Assembly: GCF_002286935.1 (NCBI RefSeq)
Contig: NZ_MVOH01000017.1
Location: forward strand, 170,076 to 234,075
Direction of reading: 5' to 3'
Length of the DNA: 64,000 nt
DNA from: Bifidobacterium criceti
Lineage (GTDB): Bacteria; Actinomycetota; Actinomycetes; Actinomycetales; Bifidobacteriaceae
The notes below the pieces were generated by a model, which searched no databases, had not been told where the DNA came from, and saw nothing but the letters and a program-made list of their open reading frames with translations. Of this stretch, positions 48,925 to 58,540 are shown piece by piece. How positions within the stretch are numbered: position 1 is the stretch's first letter; every line of letters begins with the position of its first letter. The position numbers and the translations under genes were made by a program.

Positions 48925-49688
48925 TGAACGGACGGTTCTGCACGCCGGGCGGCGGCTGGCTGCACCGGCTCGACACGCGCGTGAAGGTCTTCGTCTCGGT
49001 CGCGCTCATCGTATTGTGCGCGTGGTGGAGCAACTGGGTCTTCCTCGCGGCCGTGCTCATCATCGAGCACATCCTGTTCGCCACCGACCGCACACCGGCG
49101 AAATCGGTTGCGTCCGTATGGGGCGTGTTCGCGCCGGTATGCGTGCTCGTCGCGGTCATCATGCTGTTGTGCCTCGGCGGCGATGGCGATACGGTGCTGT
49201 GGCAGGCCGGCCCGTGGCGTGTGAGTGCGCGCTCGCTCGCGTCGTGCGGCATCGTCGTGCTCAAGATCATCGACATCGTCTTCGCGGTCATGCTCACGGT
49301 CCTGACGACGAGCAGACGCGATTGGATCCGCGCGTTGTCGGCATGGCATGTGCCGTATCCATCCGCGTCACGCTTCGTCGACCGGCTCAACTGGCTGCCG
49401 CGTTGGCGGCAGGCGCTGCGCGAGGCGCGGCTGCGCCAGGAGATCCGAGGCATGCGCGCGACGCCCGTCTCCCGGATGTGGACATGGTCGATCGCGCATG
49501 ACCTCATGCGCCGGCACTCCGACAACATCGTCGTCGCCGAACGCCTGCGCGGCGTGTACCTCGACCGAGGGTCGGCAAAACGCACCTTGATGCAACCCGC
49601 GCATATGCGACCCGTCGATTGGGTCGTGTGCATCGTGGCCGTGCTGCTCACTGCGGGCATCGTCGCGATGATCGTGCTTGGCTGGTAA
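48921..49688 (+). CDS. ecfT: ECF transporter transmembrane component EcfT
   Basis: This 255-residue membrane protein couples the ATPase to the substrate-binding S component. It has several hydrophobic helices, the N-terminal LHRLDTRVKVFV motif found in EcfT, and two coupling-helix-like basic segments: ARLRQEIRGMRAT (about 168-180), close to the A-R-G motif, and AERLRGVYLDRGS. AAGGAGTTGCACG is the SD. No S component is encoded here, so it probably serves S proteins from other loci. Confidence 0.82.
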   Translation: MMNGRFCTPGGGWLHRLDTRVKVFVSVALIVLCAWWSNWVFLAAVLIIEHILFATDRTPAKSVASVWGVFAPVCVLVAVIMLLCLGGDGDTVLWQAGPWRVSARSLASCGIVVLKIIDIVFAVMLTVLTTSRRDWIRALSAWHVPYPSASRFVDRLNWLPRWRQALREARLRQEIRGMRATPVSRMWTWSIAHDLMRRHSDNIVVAERLRGVYLDRGSAKRTLMQPAHMRPVDWVVCIVAVLLTAGIVAMIVLGW

Positions 49689-49706
49689 GACGTTCCGTTC
49701 GATTGG

Positions 49707-49752
49707 CGCGCGGGGCGGGCATCATCCTCAAGGATGATGCCCGCCCCGCGCG
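49707..49752 (+). terminator. Intrinsic terminator after ecfT
   Basis: A near-continuous 22-bp stem (49707-49728 with 49731-49752), with at most a 4-nt loop, is followed by TTTT. It is among the strongest terminators in the window. Confidence 0.85.
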
Positions 49753-49861
49753 TTTTCCGTCCCACGCACGATGTCGCCGCGCCCCGCGCGCCGGTACCGT
49801 GGATGTCATCATCCCAACGGCATCGACGCGGCGCGGCCGCGTCCACAGGAAAGGACCATCG

Positions 49862-50722
49862 ATGACAAGCGCAACGGCAACATCGGCACAGACGGCTGGC
49901 GCGCAGCCGTTCCACACGGCGCAGCCGCATACGGCGATCGAGGCGATCGACCTCGTCAAGGACTATGGCGAAGGCAGCAGCGTCGTCCATGCGCTGCGCG
50001 GCGTCAACGTCGCGTTCGAACAGGGCAGGTTCACGGCGATCATGGGGCCGTCGGGCTCAGGCAAGTCGACGCTCATGCACACGATGTCCGGACTCGATGG
50101 CGCGACAAGTGGACGCGTCATGTTCGAAGGGCACGATCTGACGAAACTCGACGACAAGCATCTGACGATGCTGCGCCGCACACGCATCGGCTTCGTCTTC
50201 CAGAGCTTCAACCTGCTGCCGATGTTCACGGCGGAGCAGAACATCCTCATGCCGCTCACGCTCGCCGGCGCGAAGCCGGACCGCCAGTGGTTCGACCTGC
50301 TCGTGCGCACACTCGGCATCCAGGACCGCCTCGCGCACCGGCCCAACGAGCTTTCGGGCGGCCAGCAGCAGCGCGTCGCGATCGCGCGCGCACTGATCAC
50401 GAAGCCGGCGCTCGTCTTCGCGGACGAGCCTACAGGCGCGCTTGATTCGGTCTCGAGCGCCGAAGTGCTGAGCTTCCTCAAAAGCTCCGTCAAGGAACTC
50501 GGCCAGACGATCATCATGGTCACCCATGATCCGGTCGCCGCGTCCTACGCGGACCGTGCGATCGTCTTCGCCGACGGCAACATCGTCGCGGACGTCGACG
50601 ATCCGACGGCGGCGCAGATGAGCGAACTGCTCATGCAGGAGCGTGAACAGGCGACACGGGGCGGCGGGACGGTGCCGCTGCCGGTCCACAAGGCGCTGCG
50701 CACGCAGCAGCCCGTGCGTTGA
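49862..50722 (+). CDS. ABC transporter ATP-binding protein (MacB/LolD-like)
   Basis: The 286-residue ATPase has Walker A GPSGSGKST (about 62-70), signature LSGGQQQR, Walker B LVFADEPTGALD and switch His in MVTHDP. The FQSFNLLPMFTAEQN Q-loop and the TGALD block are typical of the MacB/LolD group that works with FtsX-like permeases in export or cell-envelope processes. A 25-residue Ala/Thr-rich N-terminus precedes the domain. AGGAAAGGACCATCG is the SD. The permease follows 38 bp downstream. Confidence 0.9.
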   Translation: MTSATATSAQTAGAQPFHTAQPHTAIEAIDLVKDYGEGSSVVHALRGVNVAFEQGRFTAIMGPSGSGKSTLMHTMSGLDGATSGRVMFEGHDLTKLDDKHLTMLRRTRIGFVFQSFNLLPMFTAEQNILMPLTLAGAKPDRQWFDLLVRTLGIQDRLAHRPNELSGGQQQRVAIARALITKPALVFADEPTGALDSVSSAEVLSFLKSSVKELGQTIIMVTHDPVAASYADRAIVFADGNIVADVDDPTAAQMSELLMQEREQATRGGGTVPLPVHKALRTQQPVR

Positions 50723-50760
50723 GACGCCACCGGGACGCCCATCGGAACACAAGGGAGGAT

Positions 50761-53409
50761 ATGACGATGCTATCGGTGACGATGCAGATGATGAAAAAGA
50801 ACATGAGGATGCTCATCCCCGCAGGGATAGCGATCCTCATCGGCACGGCGTTCATCACGGCGACATTGCTGTTCACGAACGCGCTCAACATTTCGCTCGT
50901 CGATCGGACGACGGGCCAATACGGCCAATCCAACTACGCGGTCAGCCTCGACGACGCGACGTTGCGCAGCGATGGGGAGGTGCCGTCGCTCGCCGGCGCC
51001 GAGGCCAAGCGGATCGGGGAGATCGATGGTGTCGAAAGCGCCCGCCTCGACGTCAACACGAACATCATGCTGACCGGAGGCGACACGCATGCGAGCGGCT
51101 ATGGCATCCTCGGCGCCGAAGACGGCAGGACATTGCCGGTCGAGGCGTCGCAGGGACGGTTGCCGTCGTCGATGACCGACGACGAGATCGCGATCCCGGC
51201 CAAGACGGCCGACCAGCTCAACGCGCATGTCGGGGACACGGTCACCGTGCGCAGCACCTACGCCGACAGTCCCGTGGACGTCACCGCAAGGATCGTCGGA
51301 CTGACGACCGATCCACATAACGTGTACGGATACTATGGCGGCGGCTCGGTGCTCTCCCCGGCGCTCATGACCAAGCTGTTGTCCGATCCGTCCTATGACG
51401 ATTTGCACGGCTATGGCGCGTTCCTGTACGTCGACCCGGCCGATGCGTCCACGGTCGCGGGGAAGGTCAAGGCGCAGCTGCCCGAACACTACCAACTCAT
51501 GACGCGCGAACAGCTCAACGAGCGCGCGATCAGACAGCTCAGCGATAGCGGCGGCGACGTCACGAAGCAGTTCCTGCTCGCGTTCGGCGTGCTCGCGATG
51601 GTCGTCGCGGCGCTTGTCATCGCGAACACATTCCAGGTGCTCGTCGCGCAACGCCGCAAGACACTCGCGTTGCTGCGCACGATCGGCGCGACGAAACGCC
51701 AGCTGTACGTCTCGGTCCTTGAAGAGGCCGGCATGCTCGGCTTCGTCGCCTCGGCACTCGGCGTAGGCGCCGGCATCGGCCTCATGGCGGTCGCCGCGCA
51801 GACGACGCGCCACCTCGACAACGGTCTCGGCACGCTCACGCTTGATGTCACATGGCAGTCGGTCGTCTATCCGATCGTCTTCGGCATCGTCGTGACCGTG
51901 CTCGCCTCGGTCGGCTCGGCGCGTGCCGCGACGAACGTTACGCCGCTTGAGGCGATGCGTCCGATCGAGCTGAGCGAGAACAGGAGGTCACGCAAGGGCA
52001 GGGCGGTCTTCGGCCTGCTGCTGCTCGCCGGTGGCATCGCCGCGATGGTCGCATCGATCCCGATGGCCGCGCAATCCTCCGATTCGGCAAGCCAGATGGC
52101 GCTCCTGCTCGCCGTGCTCGGTTGTGGGCTCGTGTTCATCGGCCTCGCGTTGACGGCGATCTTCTGGATGCCGAAGCTCATGAAGGCCGCGGGCTCGTTC
52201 GTCGCGCTCTTCGGGCCGTCTGCGAAACTCGCAAATGCGAACATCCAGAAGAACCCGCGCCGCATCTCGGCGACCGGCACGGCACTGCTCATCGGCGTCA
52301 CGCTCATCTCGACGCTCGCGACGGGCGCCGCCGCTGCGAAGGCGACGATGAACGAAGCGCTCGACACGCGCTATTCGGTCGACATCGTCGTGACCGGTGA
52401 CGACCTCGCGCAGTCCGATACACGCAAGGCCGCAGCCGAGCAGGGCATCGCGGCGTCGCTTGAGGCGCCCACGGCGATGGCCGTGTTCACCGACGGCAAC
52501 GGCAACAAGGTGAGCACGCAGGTCATCGGCATCCCGGACGTCGCCTCGCTGCAGCGTGTGTTCAACATGAAGCTCGACAACCCGGTCCCGACACTTGGCG
52601 ACGGCGACGTGATCCTGCCCGACGCGAACATCCAGACCGGCAAGTCCTTCGGCATCAAGGACGGCAGCGTCGAGATGACCGGCTACACGGTCCCCGAAGG
52701 GAGCTCCGGCGACGGCGAGCCGGACGGCGACGTCATCTATGGCGAGCCGGTGACGCTGCACGCCGAGCAATACGACTTCCACCGCGTCTCGCAAGGCGCC
52801 GAGGCCGTCGCGTTCGTCAACCGCGCCCTCTTCGAGAACGGCACGTTCACACAGACCGGCGACATCGCGATGTTCAAGGTCAAGATCGAACAGGGCCAAT
52901 CACTGTCCAACGTCGTCGAGGCCATCCAGAAGGACTACGCGGGGTCGCCCACGGCGGTCTTCACCGGACCGGTCGCCGAACGCAGCCAATGGGAATCGAT
53001 GGTCAACATGATGCTCATGCTGCTCGTCGCACTGCTCGCCGTCGCCGTCGTCATCGCCGTGATCGGCGTCGCGAACACGCTGAGCCTGTCGGTCATCGAA
53101 CGCACACGCGAATCGGCGACGCTGCGCGCGATCGGCATGACGAAAGGCCAGCTCAAGCGTTCGCTCGCGATTGAGGCGATGCTCATCTCGGTCGTCACAA
53201 GCATCGTCGGCATGGTCGTCGGCACGTTGTTCGGATGGCTCGGCATCTACATCGTGATGAGTTCGATCGCCAAGGTCGCGTTCGTCGTCGATTGGGGCAC
53301 ATACGGCATCATCCTCGCGGTCGCCGTCCTGTGCGCGCTCCTCGCGAGTGTGTTCCCAGCGCGCCGCGCCGTGAAGACACCTCCCGTCGAGGCGCTCGCC
53401 GAGGCATAA
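50761..53409 (+). CDS. FtsX-like ABC transporter permease
   Basis: The 882-residue permease has an N-terminal helix (about 17-38), a large extracellular domain (about 45-265), three central helices with VAQRRKTLALLRTIGATKRQLY, a second long extracellular region (about 525-760) and three C-terminal helices with IERTRESATLRAIGMTKGQLKR. This duplicated FtsX plan fits export of peptides or antimicrobials, or signalling on envelope stress. No MacA-like adaptor is needed or seen. AAGGGAGGAT precedes the ATG. The neighbouring response regulator converges with it, and control by that pair is possible but not shown. Confidence 0.88.
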   Translation: MTMLSVTMQMMKKNMRMLIPAGIAILIGTAFITATLLFTNALNISLVDRTTGQYGQSNYAVSLDDATLRSDGEVPSLAGAEAKRIGEIDGVESARLDVNTNIMLTGGDTHASGYGILGAEDGRTLPVEASQGRLPSSMTDDEIAIPAKTADQLNAHVGDTVTVRSTYADSPVDVTARIVGLTTDPHNVYGYYGGGSVLSPALMTKLLSDPSYDDLHGYGAFLYVDPADASTVAGKVKAQLPEHYQLMTREQLNERAIRQLSDSGGDVTKQFLLAFGVLAMVVAALVIANTFQVLVAQRRKTLALLRTIGATKRQLYVSVLEEAGMLGFVASALGVGAGIGLMAVAAQTTRHLDNGLGTLTLDVTWQSVVYPIVFGIVVTVLASVGSARAATNVTPLEAMRPIELSENRRSRKGRAVFGLLLLAGGIAAMVASIPMAAQSSDSASQMALLLAVLGCGLVFIGLALTAIFWMPKLMKAAGSFVALFGPSAKLANANIQKNPRRISATGTALLIGVTLISTLATGAAAAKATMNEALDTRYSVDIVVTGDDLAQSDTRKAAAEQGIAASLEAPTAMAVFTDGNGNKVSTQVIGIPDVASLQRVFNMKLDNPVPTLGDGDVILPDANIQTGKSFGIKDGSVEMTGYTVPEGSSGDGEPDGDVIYGEPVTLHAEQYDFHRVSQGAEAVAFVNRALFENGTFTQTGDIAMFKVKIEQGQSLSNVVEAIQKDYAGSPTAVFTGPVAERSQWESMVNMMLMLLVALLAVAVVIAVIGVANTLSLSVIERTRESATLRAIGMTKGQLKRSLAIEAMLISVVTSIVGMVVGTLFGWLGIYIVMSSIAKVAFVVDWGTYGIILAVAVLCALLASVFPARRAVKTPPVEALAEA

Positions 53410-53415
53410 GGGTTT

Positions 53416-53466
53416 GGCCGGCGCGGCCGCACCCTTCCTCTCCTCTTCGTCGAGGCCGCGCCGGCC
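53416..53466 (+). terminator. Hairpin after the FtsX-like permease
   Basis: GGCCGGCGCGGCC (53416-53428) pairs with GGCCGCGCCGGCC (53454-53466) around a pyrimidine-rich loop. Confidence 0.6.
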
Positions 53467-53488
53467 GATGCCACCGCCCTGTGCGGTG

Positions 53489-53532
53489 ACGGTTGATCCC
53501 CGCCGTCCCTGTGGGCGGCGGGGATCAACCGT
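53489..53532. terminator. Bidirectional terminator between permease and response regulator
   Basis: A perfect 17-bp stem ACGGTTGATCCCCGCCG and its complement with a 10-nt loop lies between two convergent genes. Confidence 0.7.
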
Positions 53533-53558
53533 ATCTGCGCGCCGAAGGGCGCGAAAGG

Positions 53559-54269
53559 TCACACGAGATGGTTCTCGTAGGCGAACACGACGGCCTGCAC
53601 ACGGTCGCGAGCATTGATCTTCTGCAGGATGTGCGCGACATGTGTCTTGACGGTCGGCAGCGAGATGAACAGCTTATCGGCGATCTCCTGGTTGGACAGG
53701 CCGTGCGCGATCTCGACGAGGACCTCGCGTTCGCGTTCCGTGAGCGTCGCGAGTTCCGGGTCCACATAGTCGTCCGCCGCGCGCGCGGCGTCGGTGTCCG
53801 CGTGGGGGATGCCACCTTCCATCATCTTCTCGATGAGCCGTTTCGTGGCCGTCGGCGCGATGATCGCGTTGCCCTGGCAGACGGTGCGGATCGAGTTGAG
53901 GAGCGTCTCCGGTTCGGTGTCCTTGAGCAGGAAGCCGGAAGCTCCCGCGTTGATCGCCGACATCACGTATTCGTCAAGGTCGAACGTCGTCAGGATGATG
54001 ACGCGTGTATGGCGTTCGCCTTCCTCGTTCGCATGCGCGTATGCGGTGATGCGCGCCGTCGCCGTCAGACCGTCCATGCCCGGCATGCGCACGTCCATCA
54101 GGACAATGTCCGGGTGCAGTTCCTCGACGAGTTCAACGGCCTTTCCACCATCGGAGGCCTGTCCGACGACCTGCATGTCGGGTTGTGAATTGATGACCAT
54201 CGTGAATCCGACGCGGATGAGTTCCTGGTCGTCGGCGATCACGATGCGGATTCTGCCATTGTCTGCCAT
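53559..54269 (-). CDS. NarL/LuxR-family response regulator
   Basis: The 236-residue regulator has a receiver domain with IADDQE acidic residues and phospho-acceptor Asp59 in LMDVRMPGMDG, the conserved Thr/Lys positions (ILTTFD, LLKDT), and a C-terminal LuxR HTH (LTEREREVLVEIAHGLSNQEIADKLFIS, about 172-199). It should bind DNA when phosphorylated by the adjacent kinase encoded upstream on the same strand. The gap is 33 bp, so the pair is one operon. The target genes are not known; the convergent ABC exporter is a candidate. Confidence 0.92.
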   Translation of the reverse strand: MADNGRIRIVIADDQELIRVGFTMVINSQPDMQVVGQASDGGKAVELVEELHPDIVLMDVRMPGMDGLTATARITAYAHANEEGERHTRVIILTTFDLDEYVMSAINAGASGFLLKDTEPETLLNSIRTVCQGNAIIAPTATKRLIEKMMEGGIPHADTDAARAADDYVDPELATLTEREREVLVEIAHGLSNQEIADKLFISLPTVKTHVAHILQKINARDRVQAVVFAYENHLV

Positions 54270-54302
54270 GCCGTCCAGTCTAGCCGGACGGGTGCGCCGC
54301 GC

Positions 54303-56903
54303 TTAGTGCCGCGCGCGGTCGGCCCCGCCCGTCCGCCTGAGCTGCTCGTTGAGCGGCCGCGCGGGTGTGAGGTTCGGTGTCCGGTCATGGTCGCCCTCAT
54401 CGCTGAACCCGGTTTCGCGCAGCACGCTGAGCAGTTCGCGCATATGGGCGAGCGCCGTGCGTCCTTGTGCGCCGATCTGCGCGAACGCGTCGGTGATGAA
54501 CTCGGGCGATGGTGTCCTGCCATGTGCGAGGTCGTCGTCGATCGTCGACAGTTCCGTCGTGGTCTGCTCGATGACCGCGTTGAGTGTATCGCTCACTTCC
54601 GAACGGATGTTCGCGCTGATGCGGTCGCGTTCATGGTTCGCCGCGATGATGCGCTGTTTGTCGCGTTCGGCTTCGAGTGCCTCGGCGCGCGCCTGCAACA
54701 CCTGTGGATTCGTCCCGCCGAGTTTCGTCCACGCGCCGAGTGCGTACGCCATGACGCAGAAGAACAACGCGAACGCGCCGTATTGGATGAACGCGGCATC
54801 GGGGGAGCCGTAGAACCCCGCGTCGATTAGCTGCTCCGGCGTATGCGAGAGCCATGCGAACAGGCTCCGGTATCCTGCGACATTCATCGCGCACCGCGCC
54901 GCGAACACCACGCATCCGAGCGTGAAGAGCGGCACGACCCATTTCCAGCTGCCGGCTTTGCCGTAGAGCGCGACCGCGTAGATCGCGAACAGCACATAGA
55001 GGTCGGCCGTATAGAAGCTGGGGAGTGCGAGCAGCTGCAGCAGGCAGATGGCCGCGACGGCCGCGGCGACGGCGCGTGGAAAACGCCTGCGCAGCATGAG
55101 CGGTGTGACGATGCACCATGTCACGAACACACCGAGCGCATGCATCCGTGGGGAATTGTCCGGCGTGCCCAGGAACATGACCGGTTCCGCCAACGAGGTG
55201 ACGCATCCCAGGAGTGTGAACATGACGACGTCCATGAGCACATAGTGGCGTTGCGTCCAACGCGACATTCTCGAGATCCAGTTGCGTGGGCTGTCGTCCT
55301 CGACCTGTTCGAACGGTTTTGAGCGCAGTTTGTCGCCGAGTTTGACGAAGAACGGCCATACGATGCGCTCGTCGGGGGCATGCCGCTGCGGTGGTGTTGT
55401 GCCGTCGCCCGCTGTGATGTCGCCGTCGGTGACATCGTCTGCGGTGCCATCCGCATTGTGCAGGGCGCCGTCGCTGCCGGACGTCGCATCCGCCGCGCGC
55501 ACGGTGGTGTCCCCGGTGCCGACGCGCATCGCCTCCGATGCGGGAGCGGATGTCTCGGATCCGCCGGTCTGCTCGGGGACGCCTTGTCCGAGCGGGACGC
55601 TCGCATGCACGTTGAAGCCGCCGGAGAGCCGCGGTCCGGAAGCGGCGGTGCCACCGACCGCTCCGATGCGTTCACGCATGCCAAGCAGGCCATAGCCGGG
55701 CTTGTGCCCGTCCAATGACGATGCCGCTCCACGGCCGTCGTCATCGATGTCGATCGTCAACGTGTGCACGTCCCAACGGACCGTCACCGTCACGCCGACA
55801 TGCGTCCCCGCATACTTGCGGATGTTCGTGAGCGCCTCCTGCACGACGTGGTACATCGCGACGCTCGCCTGCTCGCTGAGCGCGGACGGGCGCTCCTGTC
55901 CGATCGTGCGCACCGTGAGTGTCATATCGGGGGAGACGGCGCGCGCCTGGTCGATGAGCGCATCGATGTCCGTGATGTCCGCGTGCGGCGAGCCGCCGAA
56001 GACACCGAGCAGCCGTTTCATATCGTGCAACGCGCGTTCGGATTCGCGGCGGATCGTCTCCATCGTCCCGCGCGCGAGCTCCGCGTCGTCGCGCGCGGCG
56101 TAGCGGCCGCCGTCCGATTGGATGATGATGATTGACAACGTGTGCGCGACGATGTCGTGCATGTCCCTCGCGATGCGTGCGCGTTCCGCGGACGCCGCGA
56201 TCTGCCGTTCCTCCTGCTCGCGTGCGACGATCGCGTTGTTGCGTTCGTTGAGCAGTATGACCGTCTGTTGGCGTGCACGCTGCCAGAACGCGACGATGAC
56301 GGCCATCGCGAGCGGCAGCGAGATCGACACGAGCACGATGACGAACGCCTCACCGAACATGCGTCCGCATACGGCCCGATGGGCAGGGGAGAGGACCGGG
56401 CACACGAAATACGCGTCGAGATCATCCGCGCTGCGTGATGGGCGCAACGGCCCGAAGACCTGCACCCACGCGTTGACGAGCGACGTGACCACATCGAGGA
56501 CACCCGCGGTGATGAGGTACCGGCGCACATCGGCGCGTTCGCCATGGACGATCGCCGCGCACAGCATCGGCACGGCCATGAAATCGGCGATGACGAGAGA
56601 AGGGCCGAACACCAGCTGGATGACGACGGTCACGATGAACCAATGTGCGGACGTGCGCGGGCGCACACGGTGCAATAGATACGGCGCGGTCAGCAGCACG
56701 CTCCAGACGGCCGAGCACAGCGGCGCCCACCCCGACGACGACGGATAGTCGAGGAACAACCCTGCGCCATTGTTCCATATGAACCCCGCGGACATCGAGA
56801 ACCACAACAGCATCAACAACGCCGTCTCAAGACAGTCGACGAGGAGCGCACGGTGCGCGCGGAACCACGGCACCGCGCGCGTGCGCAGCGAATCGAAGGA
56901 CAT
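54303..56903 (-). CDS. Sensor histidine kinase with a second, degenerate kinase-like module
   Basis: Residues 1-410 form a normal NarL-type kinase: five or six helices, the DHp motif ARDMHDIVAH with phospho-acceptor His249, and an ATPase domain with EALTNIRKYA (N box) and GYGLLGMRERIG. A low-complexity Gly/Thr/Asp linker (about 430-500) follows, then a second membrane domain (about 545-710) and a coiled segment resembling another DHp helix. There the His is replaced by Arg767 (SANIRSEVSD), and no second ATPase domain follows. The 866-residue length is about twice that of simple members. ATG 56903 has only a weak SD. Confidence 0.85.
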   Translation of the reverse strand: MSFDSLRTRAVPWFRAHRALLVDCLETALLMLLWFSMSAGFIWNNGAGLFLDYPSSSGWAPLCSAVWSVLLTAPYLLHRVRPRTSAHWFIVTVVIQLVFGPSLVIADFMAVPMLCAAIVHGERADVRRYLITAGVLDVVTSLVNAWVQVFGPLRPSRSADDLDAYFVCPVLSPAHRAVCGRMFGEAFVIVLVSISLPLAMAVIVAFWQRARQQTVILLNERNNAIVAREQEERQIAASAERARIARDMHDIVAHTLSIIIIQSDGGRYAARDDAELARGTMETIRRESERALHDMKRLLGVFGGSPHADITDIDALIDQARAVSPDMTLTVRTIGQERPSALSEQASVAMYHVVQEALTNIRKYAGTHVGVTVTVRWDVHTLTIDIDDDGRGAASSLDGHKPGYGLLGMRERIGAVGGTAASGPRLSGGFNVHASVPLGQGVPEQTGGSETSAPASEAMRVGTGDTTVRAADATSGSDGALHNADGTADDVTDGDITAGDGTTPPQRHAPDERIVWPFFVKLGDKLRSKPFEQVEDDSPRNWISRMSRWTQRHYVLMDVVMFTLLGCVTSLAEPVMFLGTPDNSPRMHALGVFVTWCIVTPLMLRRRFPRAVAAAVAAICLLQLLALPSFYTADLYVLFAIYAVALYGKAGSWKWVVPLFTLGCVVFAARCAMNVAGYRSLFAWLSHTPEQLIDAGFYGSPDAAFIQYGAFALFFCVMAYALGAWTKLGGTNPQVLQARAEALEAERDKQRIIAANHERDRISANIRSEVSDTLNAVIEQTTTELSTIDDDLAHGRTPSPEFITDAFAQIGAQGRTALAHMRELLSVLRETGFSDEGDHDRTPNLTPARPLNEQLRRTGGADRARH

Positions 56904-57066
56904 GCGGCCCAGCGTAGCGTGCGCGCACACCGAAGGCAATCATCCGAACGGACGAGACCGGTCCATGTCCGCACTGCGGGCTGAGATGAGGACATGCACG
57001 CCACCGCATCGGCATGCCCGGGGCGGGACGCGCAAGCCAACGATACAGCCAAGGAAGGGAGCGCGT

Positions 57067-58404
57067 ATGGGACTGCTCGCCGAATACTATCTGCCGGGAA
57101 TGCACGTGGCGGAACATGCGATCGACGTGCCGCTCGACTGGAAAGGGCACGAACCCGGCCGTGGGTTCGACGGCCCCCATATCACGCTGTTCTACCGGGT
57201 GCTCACCGCGCCCGACCACATCCACGACGATATGCCGCTCCTGCTGTTCCTGCAGGGCGGCCCCGGAGGCGCCGGTCCACGCCCGCTCGATCCGGCATCC
57301 GACGGATGGATCGGCGAGGCGATCAGGCATTTCCGCGTCGTGCTGCCCGACCAGCGCGGCACGGGACGTTCCTCGCACATCGACTCGAACGTCATCGGGA
57401 CGATGGATGGCGCCACGGGCGCCGCATACCTCAAACGGTTCCTCGCCGACTCGATCATCCGCGACTTCGAGCATCTGCGCCGCACCGAATTCGCCGGAAG
57501 CCTGTGGACGACGCTCGGGCAAAGCTACGGCGGGTTCCTCACGCTCACGTACCTGTCGTTCTTCCCGGCGGCGCTCGCGGCCGCGTTCACGACGGGCGGC
57601 ATCCCGCACGTGCCCGCCGACGCGACCGATGTGTATGTGCATACGTTCCCGCGCATGAAACGCAAGACCGAACAGTTCACGGACCGGTACCCGCTCGACC
57701 GCGCACGCCTTGACACACTCGCCGACAAGCTCGCCGACGAACACGTCACGCTGCCCAACGGCGACCCGTTCACCGTCGAACGGCTGCAGACGCTCGGCTC
57801 GTCGTTCGGCATGAAGCCGAGCTTCGAACGCGTCCACTGGCTCCTCGACGAGGCGTTCGCCGCAGGCGACGGCAGCGCGTCGATGGCTTCGCCGCTCACC
57901 GACGATTTCCTCGCCGGCGTCATGGCCGCGACCTCGTCGAACCCGTTGTACTGGCCACTCCAGGAATTCATCTACGCGAACGGCGAACTCGACAAACCAA
58001 TCGACTGGGCGGCGCAGCGTGTACGCGACACGTTGCCGGAGTTCTCGACCGATGCGCGGCCGCTCCTGCTCACCGGCGAAGCCGTCTTCCCATGGATGTT
58101 CGAGCAGGAACGCGCGCTCAGGCCGTTCCGTGCGGCCGTCGAGGCGCTCATGCAGGAGACGGTGTTCGGCACGATCTACGACGCGCGCCAGCTCGAACGC
58201 AACACGGTGCCGCTCCAGGCGGCCGTCTACTTCGACGACATGTACGTCGACTCGTCGTTGAGCCTCGACACGTTGTCGCGCGTCGGCAATGCGCATTACT
58301 GGGTGACGAACGAGTTCGAACACGACGGCGTGCACGGCGCGAAGGTCTTCCGCCATCTGTTCGCCGAGGCGCTTGACCGCGGCGACCTGCGCAAGCTGTT
58401 CTGA
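57067..58404 (+). CDS. Alpha/beta hydrolase, S33 proline iminopeptidase-like
   Basis: The 445-residue enzyme has the S33 pattern: oxyanion LQGGPGGAGP (about 63-72), LPDQRGTGRS (about 93-102) and the nucleophile elbow GQSYGG (about 156-161). A large cap (about 190-340) and the C-terminal His region DGVHGAKVF complete the fold. It most likely removes N-terminal proline or other residues from small peptides in the cytoplasm. AAGGAAGGGAGCGCGT precedes ATG 57067. It is divergent from the histidine kinase gene. Confidence 0.85.
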   Translation: MGLLAEYYLPGMHVAEHAIDVPLDWKGHEPGRGFDGPHITLFYRVLTAPDHIHDDMPLLLFLQGGPGGAGPRPLDPASDGWIGEAIRHFRVVLPDQRGTGRSSHIDSNVIGTMDGATGAAYLKRFLADSIIRDFEHLRRTEFAGSLWTTLGQSYGGFLTLTYLSFFPAALAAAFTTGGIPHVPADATDVYVHTFPRMKRKTEQFTDRYPLDRARLDTLADKLADEHVTLPNGDPFTVERLQTLGSSFGMKPSFERVHWLLDEAFAAGDGSASMASPLTDDFLAGVMAATSSNPLYWPLQEFIYANGELDKPIDWAAQRVRDTLPEFSTDARPLLLTGEAVFPWMFEQERALRPFRAAVEALMQETVFGTIYDARQLERNTVPLQAAVYFDDMYVDSSLSLDTLSRVGNAHYWVTNEFEHDGVHGAKVFRHLFAEALDRGDLRKLF

Positions 58405-58540
58405 GGCCATCCGCCCGTTCGGCCGGCGGCATATGGCGCATGTCGCGCATCCGCAACACATATGCGCTACGGTGGCACACGGCGCAACACATCGCGCGGG
58501 GCGCGCCCCGCGCAGGCAGACAATGACGGAAAGGAACGAC

